A stretch of 64,000 nucleotides of DNA, taken from positions 26,601,855-26,665,854 of the forward strand of contig NC_054867.1 of the NCBI RefSeq assembly GCF_018320785.1. Direction: 5' to 3'. This stretch comes from Cheilinus undulatus (lineage: Eukaryota > Chordata > Actinopteri > Labriformes > Labridae). The notes under the pieces are model-generated. The model saw nothing but the letters and a program-made list of their open reading frames with translations. It was not told the DNA's origin and made no database searches. The translations under genes and the position numbers were made by a program. Positions 54,664-64,000 of the stretch are shown here, piece after piece. The first letter of the stretch is position 1. Every line of letters starts with the position of its first letter.

Positions 54664-56203
54664 CAGGACAAAATTATTAGCCTCTTAGGAACATTTCAGT
54701 TTTTCAGAAGTTTGTAAAAAGTGCTTTTAAACAAAAACAAATTTTAACACAGCTTTTCCAAACATCCTGTTTTTCAGATTCTTACATTATTTTAATTTGC
54801 ACAAAAAAAACAAAATTATTTAACAAAAAAATCAGAGCTGGCCTTACTGTTGAGCCAAGCATAAACCACTGTTATGCAATGATGTGTTTTAACTTGGTAA
54901 TGCTGAAAGCTTGTAAAATCAAGTTAAAACTGAGTTATCTTTGAATTTATACACAGTATAAAAACTTGAGTAAGGGATTGAGCTTTCACTTCAAAAAGCG
55001 TCATGGCTTAAAACAAAAGAAATCTGTTTAGACTTTAGAAAAATAATTGTTGATGTTTGGAAACTGCGATAACTTTATATATCTCCCTGATTTCTAAGTG
55101 TCAAGAATTGGAGTGAGATGTTTTATCAAGAAATTAAAAAACAGCCACACAATACAGAACAAGCATGGCAGAGGTAGGAAGAGACAAATTTCAAGGCTCT
55201 GGAAAGAAATTTGTGAGAGATGTGTCTAAAGATCCCAGAACAACTACAGAGACACTAGTGAATGACTTAGCCAAGTCAGGAATTGTAGTCTCAAAGAAGA
55301 CCATCACTAGAGCCCAGCACAGGAATGGACTGAGAGGTTACCAAGGCAACCAAGACTCTACTTCTGTAGAAGAAACGGACTGAAGTATGCTTAGGACAGA
55401 CTGGAGAAGATTATGAATACTGGAAGCATGTCTTTTGGTCAGATGAAACTAAACTAGAGCTCTTTGGCCATAGAGACGTTGGTGATGTTTGGAGAAAGAA
55501 GGGAGGGCGTATCACCCAAACACCGTCCCCACAGTGAAACACAGCAGTGGGAGAAATGTGCTATGGAGATCCTTCAGTGTGTCTTGAACTGGGAATCTTG
55601 AAAAGGTGGAAGAAAACAGAGAGAATGAAAGATGTGAAAACTTTGAGAGAAAATCTGAAGTAGTCTGCAGCAAAACTGGATCTGGGTCGTCGGTTTGTCT
55701 TCCAGCACAACAACGGCCCAAAACATATGTGGCTACTGGTGAAGAACTACCTCCAGAAGACCAAAGTGAGCGTTATTGACTGGACTGCTCAAGGCCCTGA
55801 CTTAAATCCCATTGAAAATCTGTGGGGTGAACAGAAGACCAAGGTCCATACCAGAAGGCCATCAAATCTGGAGGAGCTTGAGAGATTCACCAAAGAAGAA
55901 TGGGTTGGGATTTCCTAGTAGATGTGTCAGAGACTTGCTGAAAACTACAACAAACAACTGCAGGCTGTTATCCAGCAAAAACGAGACAACTGCCCATTAG
56001 CATCAGGAGCTAATAATTTGGACCCTGGTAGTTTTTTATGAAATAATTTTGTCTCTGAGTGCAAAGTAAAATCATACAAGCATCCAAAATAAATCTTGGA
56101 TGTTTGGAAAAGCTGTGTTAAAAATGTCTTACTCAGTTTAACAGCACTTATGAAATACTTGAGAAAAATATGATTTTCATAGGGGGGCTAAGAAACTGTT
56201 CCT
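54664..56203 (+). mobile_element. Tc1/mariner copy with about 210-bp terminal repeats
   Basis: The left end (CAGGACAAAATTATTAGCC) and the right end (AGGGGGGCTAAGAAACTG) are the outer tips of long inverted repeats that share ACACAGCTTTTCCAAACATC (about 54753-54772, inverse near 56100-56120). A plus-strand transposase remnant includes FVRDVSKDPRTTTETLVNDL and VVSKKTITRAQHRNGL (55165-55383), and DWTAQGPDLNPIENLWG near 55780-55830. Frameshifts and stops break it. It is the same family as the outer element at 31205. Confidence 0.9.
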
Positions 56204-57099
56204 TATTTGTATAAAACTGTATTAGTAGATGAAGTCTTGAAAGCAGTGAAATTGTTAAACCAGTGAAGCTTTGATCGTTCTGTATGCAATTTACAGAAGT
56301 CTAGAAAGACATGGATCCATTTTTTTGTCATTGTTCTTTGTTTAATGAGATAATGAGTACAATTAGGCGGATTGAACAAGGTGGATCTTGTAAACTTAAC
56401 TTATCATGATGGAAAGCAGTGATGTTATTCAGAGATAATAAGAGAAAAATAGGGTGAGATGTATGTCCACTTAGGGCTTCCATACAAATCAGACAGTATT
56501 TTGGTGATGTTTAAAATAAACTGAATTCCACTTACTGGGATCGAGTGTTTATCAGAATCAAATAGATTGGTACAAACAGTATCTCTCCTCTGATGAGCTT
56601 TTTACTACAAATTTAGACTCGTACTCTTTTCATGTTTCTGACCTAAATAGAGCTGCAGTCTTGTCTTCAATCTAAAGACTTTGCTATGTAAAATATTCAT
56701 GTGCGCACATAATCTTTATCCATTTTCCAAAGCTGATATTCACATCTTCTGTTTTTGCATAGCGTCTCTACCCTCTGAGGTTTAGTCTAATCTTGTTTGA
56801 CGTGGTTTGATTGCTTCAAATTATTCATTTCATATGTAAAGGATCTGAAAAACTCATATTCAGCTAAAAGAGCGACTAAAAACGCCAATCAACTTGATTT
56901 TTGGATCATTTCAGACAGGTTAATGAGGGGGTGATGCGAAGAGAAGTGGTTTCCTAATGAAGAGAGATATTATGTGCATGTTTGAGCTGCAAGAAAATGT
57001 TTTCCTCCCCTCTCAAAGGAGTCAGTTTTCTCTCCATGTCATTTGATTACATGCTTTTTAAGCATGTGCCCATTTTTAACATTTGTATCCTCTCTTGCA

Positions 57100-58004
57100 C
57101 CCATCTATTCTCTTTCAGTTTCTCCAGATTCCTCCTCACAGCTCGCTCTCCCTCAGAGGGGACAGACACTCTGGCAGGAGGAGGAAGCTGGAGCTGCTTA
57201 TAAATCGCTTTAAAAAAAAAAAAAAAAAAAAAAAAGGAGAGCTAGAGACAGAGCAGATGCACTGGCAGGAGAGGCTCTCTCCCTCCTGCCTCTTTTGTTG
57301 TGTCGGCACCGATAAAAATCTGATGAGCGCTTGCAAGCATCACCAGCATCTCCAGCATCAGCACCACCTCACTGTGAGCATCTCATCCTCGGTCTGGTGG
57401 TGTGGAGCTGCTTGTGAGACAGGCAAACGGCGGCGGGGCTAGCGGGGGGCTGCAAGGCTCTGTGGCATCGAGAGGAGAAGGTAAAAAAAAAAAGAAGAGA
57501 GGGAGGAGGAGGGGCTATAGTGAGCTGGTGGGCTTCCTCTGCCTCACAGACACATTTTATTGACTTGCTAATTGGATGAGGCGCTCGGAGGAGAGGATGC
57601 GGTGGACGAGAGGAGCTGATCCCCAGAGGAGGCATTGAAATCTGGCTACTTCATCGTCTCTTTTTACCCCCGAAATTCTGGAGACATAACAACAGATGTT
57701 TTTTCCTGCATCTCCCAGTGACCCTCACACCATGCATACATAATTTTATGCATGACATTGTCGAATGGAGACTCCAGCTGCTAGATGCTTCGTGACAAGT
57801 GAATGATTTCCATTTTGCTGTTTTTTTTTTCTGTGCACCCTGCTTTCATTCACCTGTTTTTTTCCCCTCTTGGACTCATCAGCTGGAGCTCTTTCTTCCC
57901 CCTCAGCCTTGTTGGATATGAATGGTAATCTGGTGGCGAGATAATCTTCACCACATCAAATATACAAGGCACTGTGCAATGGATATCCTTCAGGAAAAAT
58001 GAAG
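57100..58004 (+). promoter_or_regulatory. Probable agap2 promoter and untranslated leader
   Basis: The stretch is richer in CG than its surroundings (for example GGCGGCGGGGCTAGCGGGGG near 57430). It has a 24-base A run at 57212-57235 and two usable donors, AAG/GTAAAA (57480/57481) and AAG/GTACGA (58004/58005), either of which could join the agap2 acceptor at 58511-58512. The start site is not determinable from sequence. Confidence 0.5.
57212..57235. repeat. A24 homopolymer run
   Basis: An uninterrupted run of A within the presumed agap2 leader or promoter. Confidence 0.9.
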
Positions 58005-58517
58005 GTACGATACAAGCTAAAGCAAAGGTACACAGTGGAGTAAGGTGGGATTAATCTGCCAATATTCTTTGTAGTCCTTGTCAAAAAATAGATCAAGCTA
58101 ATGCATTGACTGTTGCATAATTCCAGCCTGGCATCACCACAGGAAAAAGAAATGTCTGCTTATATGTAGCCTTGTGTCTGCATGTTAGATTAAAACAGTT
58201 TTAATGAGAAAGCAGAGCAGACAGAGGGGAGGATTATGAATGAATCAGTGGTAAAGAGCAGTAGTAGCGGTGTGCATTGAGAAGGATTAGGTGGAAGCAT
58301 AAAAAACAGTCTAGACTTGTTCCATCACCAGGTCAGCCTTTTTGAATATATTCTTAAAATCTGTAACCCAATGCATTGCCTCCTTACACCACTGAATCTT
58401 CATGTTTTTATTCTGAGAAGGAGCTGCTTCAAGGCCTGATATGAGACCCAATCAGCTTAAAAAGGTCTGATCAGACGTCTGTGTTTGATCTTTTCTCTCT
58501 CCTCCTCTCCAGTCTTC

Positions 58518-58562
58518 ATGTCGCTCCGTGTTGCCATGACTGAGGCGTGCAGGTCTGGCTAG
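58518..58562 (+). CDS. Upstream open frame in the agap2 leader
   Basis: Fourteen codons (MSLRVAMTEACRSG) and a TAG lie between the exon's acceptor and the main ATG at 58606, with a 43-base gap. Such a frame could lower translation of agap2. It is seen directly; the effect is inference. Confidence 0.4.
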   Translation: MSLRVAMTEACRSG

Positions 58563-58605
58563 AGTCAGAAAGTGGCTGCCACAGTGCTGAAGTCAGCCCG
58601 TCCCG

Positions 58606-59752
58606 ATGAGCAAGGAAAGCAACCCGCAGAAACGCACCACCTACCTCATCTCCCTCACTCTGGTGAAGGTTGAGGCTGTGCCAGACGATGTAGACAAGGA
58701 GCAGAAGGAGGCTCTTCCAGAGGGGGAAGGGAGCCCTGAGAAGGAGGAGGAGGAGGAGAAAGAGGAGGAGGAAGAAGCCCTTGAGAAAGAAGAAGAGCCA
58801 GTATGTAGACAAGAGGAGGAAAAAGACACCAGACAGGTAGAGGAGGAAGTGGAACAGGTGCAGGTTAAGTATGACAGCCCTGTTGAGAGCAGAGGGAAGC
58901 CTGAGAGGAGGGACGCTCATGGACACCAAAAGGACCTTGTTTCAGTGGGAAAAAGCAAAGACACTTTTTTTGTGCAGCCACCTGTTAGGCAGATGGTCAA
59001 AGTGTACGGAGGAACTACCTCTGAGGCAACCGTGCGAAGGGAGGGGCCCCGTTCGGATGCTATGCGCCCCAAAACAGAGCTCTACAGAGAGCCCCCTATG
59101 CTGTACCTGAAGGGGGAAAACGGAGCAGACCTGAGCAGCCGCTCACGCTGCAGCCTCCCTTTTTCTGTCCAGCAGCAGGTCAGCCAACGACCTGATGTCC
59201 TCATGAGGTCACACACCGGAGTAGCAGGTAGTTCAGCAGGCTGGAGGGACCTCAGAGAACCCAACACCAGTCTGTATCACTCTGCTAAAACTCTGGATCG
59301 AAGAGGGGAGCAGTCCCCCTTGATGGCAGGTACGACTCTTGGGCCTTACAGAGCATCCTGGGCTGACAGTGACGGCAGGGGGACACTCATCCGCCCTGGA
59401 GCACCGATGAGTGGAGGGTTTTCCGGCATCATGACCAGGGACAGCCCTCAGGCAGAGAGGTACAAGACAGTTTCTGTGTCCTTCCCTGCACCTTCTGCTA
59501 CTGACACATCCAGGCCTCAGAGGAAAGGTACAAGTCGTACTCTGGATAACAGCGACCTACACTCCCCCTCTGACGACCTGAGGAGGGGGAAGGAGGCACA
59601 GGGAGGGACCATACAAAGAGCTCCACCTCGAGACAGGAAGATGCTGAAGTTCATCAGTGGCATTTTTACCAAAAGTGCAGCTGCAGGGTCTAGTGCCAAT
59701 GCTGCACCACCCCTCTATCCAGCCATGGAGAGAGGCTCAAGTGAGGAGGAAG
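58606..59752 (+). CDS. agap2: agap2 (PIKE) first coding exon; gene continues beyond the window
   Basis: AGAP2 is a GTPase-like ArfGAP that enhances PI3K and Akt signalling, the long form being neuronal and nuclear. This exon codes for 382 residues plus one base of the PIKE-L-type N-terminus. The start, MSKESNPQKRTTYLISLTLV, matches the human RRTTTYLISLTLVKLES stretch. Then come a glutamate/lysine-rich tract (about 38-80), a low-complexity serine/proline/arginine region, TLDNSDLHS (312-320), and RDRKMLKFISGIFTKS (342-357), which is identical to human as recalled. The donor is G/GTAAGG at 59752/59753. The GTPase-like, PH, ArfGAP and ankyrin parts are encoded downstream; no later exon is visible up to 64000. 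AGAP1/AGAP3 are less likely given the N-terminus and linkage to cdk4. Confidence 0.92.
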
Positions 59753-62700
59753 GTAAGGCCTCCTCATTAACTCTGTGACATGAGCTTTATATATTCACCA
59801 TTACTGCAACGTACTTTCACAGACAAAATTAAAAGCAGAACGGTCAAAATAGAGGAAGTTGGTTCCATGAAACAAGAAATCTACACTCAGAACTCTGAGG
59901 AAGAGAGAGAAAACAACTCTCCTTTTAGAATTTGCTGATAAGAAAAACAACATTGTCCCTTCTGCTGTTTTGGTTGGCCCATTAGTGTTCACTTTGGGCA
60001 AACATTAAGCCACTAAAACATTTTGTTTTAATGTGATTATACAGGATCCCTTATTTACTGTCATTAACACTGCCCTCTGGAGTTGTGTGGACCCAAACCA
60101 AAAATTTGCTTCCACTTGAGCTCCAAGTATGGCCCTATAGCACTTCATATGAATGAATATTACTTAAGCATTTATTTATTCAGGGGTGTATGCTGCAGGC
60201 TACACATTTACAGTGTGTGAGGGTTAGTTTATTATGATTTTACTGCAAAGTGGATCTAAATTTGGCAAGAGCTAAACCTAAAGTAATTATCTTCAGTGAT
60301 TATTTTCAGTGAGAATAAGCTGTTTAAGTTAATGTAACCAATGAAATAAGGCTCCTCCTCCATCCCATTCCCCTACTTTGATAGGAACTACACATGTAAA
60401 GATGTGCACTTTTAATGTCAAGCTTTTAATCAGTGATGTAAGGCTGGTATAAACTACAGCTGATTGATTGATTTACCAGCTAGTGTGACTAAAGCTGGTC
60501 TGAGATCAGGTCAAGGCTACTTCCCTAGCTCTGCTGTCTCATTACCAGCCTGAGCTTTGACTTTATCTGAAACCAGTTGTTGCAGACACACAGCTTCTAA
60601 CAATGATGAACAGGTATAATAAATATTTGGCATATCAGTCTTACAACATGTTCCTATAATTTTAACACATCTATGCACTGTACAGAATGTTAGATCAGCA
60701 AATATGTTCACAACAACTTGAATTTTCTCCTGTGATCAGTCATTTTTCACTGCATCGATTAACTGATTTTTGATTACTCACTCAGACACATAATCCTGAC
60801 AAACCACAGACGTTTAATATTAAAAATAAATTGACATTAAGTGATAGTAATCCATACGTTTAGTTTATCAGGATCCCCATTAGCTGCCTCTTTGCCACAG
60901 CTATTCTTTCTGGTGTCTGCAAGAACCTTACAATGTAACAGTTCAACTTACAATTAACATGACATTAAGGTACAGAACAACAGCCACTGACACCTTACAT
61001 CATCAAAACTGACATAACACCAATAGAACATAAAAGACAATACTACATTAAGACAAAAACAAAAGGACTGCTTCTGGGGAAAAAAAGAAATAAATGTAAT
61101 TTCATGCATTGACATCGATATATAACAGTCAGTGTTGAGTAGTCTGTTTACATATCAATGGTGAACTATTACTATTAATTAATAGTTTAGTCATTGTCAA
61201 TGTAAAAACATAGTCTCAGCATTTTCAGTAATAATGATTTGCAGTTGTCTGTGGGTTATAGGAAAGTTCTCAGTTATTACAGTGTTTGAAAAAAAATTTC
61301 TCCTTTCTCCTTTCAATGTCAAATTGTAACTCATGTTCAAGTTTGAGCCTTGTCATTATCCTAGAGTTTAATGTATCATTTCATATCATATCATATCATA
61401 TTGTACAGCAATGCATCACATAACATTACATCTTTACCTTTCCTTTCCCAACTTATGTTGTCTAGTCCCATGATTTGCTTTACTTTTTGTCCTACCCTAT
61501 ACTGCCCTATCCAATCCTGTCCACCTGTTCTATTGCATGGCATCATATTATAACATTTCATATCCTATCCTATCCTATCCTATCCTATCCTGTCCTTCTC
61601 AACCCTGTCCTATCCTGTCCTATCCTGCCCTATCCTATCCTGATTTACTGTATTATTATTTTTTTTCTTTGGTGGGGTATTGCGTTGCATCGCTTTGTAC
61701 CGTATCGTATTGTCTTCGACAAAAGCTTGAGCTTTTCTCAAGATCTCACAGTCTTTCAGTAGGTTTTTCTTAAAGTGACTGGATTATCTTGAGATTTAAG
61801 TGAAAAGGTTTCAGGACCAATAATACATCATAACTTTTACTAAAGACAAAGACTCAACCTTTCTGATTTTGCAGGCAAACTTTAAAATAAAAGAACAACT
61901 TGTTCTTTTTTGCCTTCACTGTACACAATACAAGATAAAAGGATTAAAATACTGTCACTGCCAAAGTTTAAATTTTTATGATGATGTCAGAGTAATTTAA
62001 CTAATGTACTCAATGTTTCCCCAAACACTGACACTGAAAACAAACAAAAAAGGGTTCAGTTATCAAAAAAACATGAAAACGCTTTATGAAATATGCAGTC
62101 TTCTCCCTATGATATAAAAGAAACTACTCAATCTTTAATCTTTATTGATATCTAATAAAACTGGTCTTTGACAGAGGCTGTGGTATGGGAGTACTCTCTG
62201 AATAATTTGTCAGGAGTAAGTGGGACATGAATAATTAAGGTTGGGGATACACAGAGCTGTGTTCATGGTGAGGAGAGCGGGAACCTGTCACTTCCTGCTC
62301 TGTGCGTGGAGTTAATCAGCCTTCAAATGGAGCCCATTCATTCCTCAAAGCATTATTGTGTTTAAGTGCTTGCAAGCAACATAGTCAATATTATGGCATC
62401 AGTAATATTGACGTTAGATTGAAGTTTAAACAGAAAATATTTATCTGTACTGTGAAAGTATGAGGGATGTTTTCCAGCATCATGTGTGTACAGGTGGACA
62501 TTGTGTCTCAGTGCCTCTCACACTCGTCGCTGTATCCATGAGAGACGGTTTATTGTATAGAGACCCCGGCTGGAGGCTTCTGGAAAATGGAGTTGCCATG
62601 GCAACAGCAAGCCATGAGAGATGCTATTTGGTCTGTGGTGTGACGCTGTCGATGGAGGGGAGTGTAGGGGCGTGGGGATCGCCAAAACATGGGGTTGAGG

Positions 62701-64000
62701 GGGATATCTTAAAGTTAGAATCTGTGTCCCCATAGAGCCAGCCAACGACTGTGACTCCGCCCGGGCGCAACGTGATCCAGCAGTCTTAGATTGTGTGTCA
62801 TGATTCCTACACAGATTTACATCTCGTTCACAGCATTATCCAGAGTGTTTCTGTGTGCATGTGTCCTCACTGGCAGTCATTTGTCTTTCTCTGCTCAGCC
62901 TCATATCTGCAGATGTGCGTGTGGTGTCCTTCATCATTGTGTGTGTCTGTTTTATTGAATCTCCATTCACAGAGGCCCCTCAGCTGCAATCCTACTGAGG
63001 TTAAAGCTAAGGCACTCAAAGCTGAATGTTAAGTGCAGATTTTCTAAGGGAGTCATTTTATAAGCCTTTGAATTTAAAATATATCTTTTATAGAGGAGAT
63101 CTGATGTTTTAAGGATTATTTTGTTCTATATGTTTTATTTAAACTTCTTTCACAAAAAAGCATGCGAACTGCAGGGATATTTGGTCATAAATTACAATCT
63201 GAATCTACAAGCTGAATATGAAAGCAAATGCACACTGATTGACCGTAAATTGTGCAGCTTAAATATTTTCATATCCTTAGAATAAAATTAGACCAAAAAT
63301 TAAAGAATAAAACTCAGATTAAGAATCAGTTTTAACCGTTGTTGCAGTGCTGCAGCAGCATAAATACTTCCTCTGCCTACCACATTCATTATTTAGGTGT
63401 ATCAGTGCCAAATCTGATAAAGTGTGACTTTCTACACCGACAGCTACACAACAAACAAACATGCACAGCTGGGGGATCACAGTGCAGCAGTGAAGCAGAT
63501 ATATTTGGTCTTAATCTTGCAACTATTTATCACTCTGACACTTGGAACATAGTGTAGCTTTTTAATATTAACACTCAGCTATCATATTGTCACTGCCAAG
63601 TGTGAGTCTTTATCACCAAAGCCGGAAAACAAAGACAAACACAAATCTATTATTGATATTTTTTTAAATATACTGTTAGGTAATAGATCATTTTAGCAAT
63701 TTAAAATGAATATGAGGCATTATGTAGGATAGAGAGTGGTTTAGATTTGACAAAGTACACTTCTCTTTCTTTTCTGGAAGCATTTGTCTTGATTTTATGT
63801 TCTGATTTAGTAAGATGATGCAATTCAAAGACCATAAAGTATGCTCTGAGGAATGAGTCTGCCTAATCCCTGGAGATACTGCCGTCTGCCTCAACCTACA
63901 TATGATGCTGAGTCATTTGACAGCATTTATCTTCAGTACTCTCTGACAGTCAGTAGTTTTCTGTTCGCTATATATAAACTGCACAATGAATTTTTAAAAA
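59753..64000. other. agap2 intron 1 (start)
   Basis: The intron contains a possible interspersed repeat at 60865-61060 (TCAGGATCCCCATTAGCTGC), pentanucleotide repeats (61375-61400 and 61559-61642) and otherwise AT-rich DNA. No second agap2 exon was found. Confidence 0.7.
61559..61642. repeat. TATCC pentanucleotide microsatellite
   Basis: About 16 units of TATCC with TGTCC and TGCCC variants. A related but different unit (ATATC) occurs at 61380-61400. Proline/isoleucine-rich open frames here are artefacts. Confidence 0.92.

Larger units (their letters stand above)
52802..57100. other. Spacer between cdk4 and agap2
   Basis: Apart from the distal poly(A) signal it contains a GTCGACCAATTATTGGCC-type repeat patch (about 53945-54050), a MITE right end (54526-54578) and a Tc1 copy (54664-56203). 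No tspan31 exon, with its four membrane spans and CCG motif, was seen. Confidence 0.65.

Noticed and set aside
57136-57442. Lysine or phenylalanine-run open frames
   Set aside because: They are built on the A24 homopolymer in the agap2 leader.
58516-58929. 137-codon minus-strand open frame with leucine runs
   Set aside because: It is antisense to the agap2 exon; the leucine runs are the complement of the GAG/GAA tract.
61475-61773. Proline/isoleucine-rich open frames
   Set aside because: They are translations of the TATCC microsatellite.

Overview
The window looks like nuclear DNA from a teleost fish. It is AT-rich, its genes are intron-split, and its introns and spacers are full of Tc1/mariner, hAT, L1 and L2-type elements that look like fish families. 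The species cannot be told from the sequence; a percomorph-like fish is my guess. Nothing here looks bacterial: no operons, ribosome binding sites or CRISPR arrays.

Four protein genes can be rebuilt exon by exon, with splice sites and reading phases that close exactly. They are mettl1 (minus strand, 96-12250, six coding exons, 242 aa, tRNA m7G46 methyltransferase), marchf9 (minus, 14879-27742, four coding exons, 337 aa, RING-CH membrane E3 ligase), cdk4 (plus, 46680-52567, seven coding exons, 306 aa, cyclin D-dependent kinase) and the first coding exon of agap2/PIKE (plus, 58606-59752, rest beyond the right edge). This is the gene neighbourhood of human 12q14. CYP27B1 and TSPAN31, which I recall lying within that block in human, are not visible here. 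A fifth, unrecognised two-exon gene (28105-28667, 121 aa) sits head to head with marchf9 and has its own splice sites, stop codon and poly(A) signal. It is the best candidate for something undescribed.

Layout: 1-12400 mettl1 with repeat-filled introns; 12400-14880 spacer with a decayed Tc1 copy; 14879-27742 marchf9 with two hAT-like elements plus L1, L2 and other repeats in its introns; 27743-28104 a likely two-way promoter; 28105-28694 the small gene; 28700-38640 a transposon cluster with a Tc1 copy inside a Tc1 copy and an L1 inserted into a long inverted-repeat element with a 16-bp target duplication; 38640-46662 a possible distant cdk4 leader exon and first intron; 46680-53151 cdk4 and its poly(A) signals; 53150-57100 spacer with another Tc1 copy; 57100-64000 agap2 leader, first coding exon and start of a long intron.

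The genes do not form a single pathway. cdk4 drives G1/S entry, agap2 codes for a GTPase/ArfGAP that acts in PI3K/Akt signalling, mettl1 supports translation of growth genes, and marchf9 ubiquitinates membrane proteins. Their linkage is old vertebrate synteny. It matters in human because 12q14 is co-amplified in tumours.
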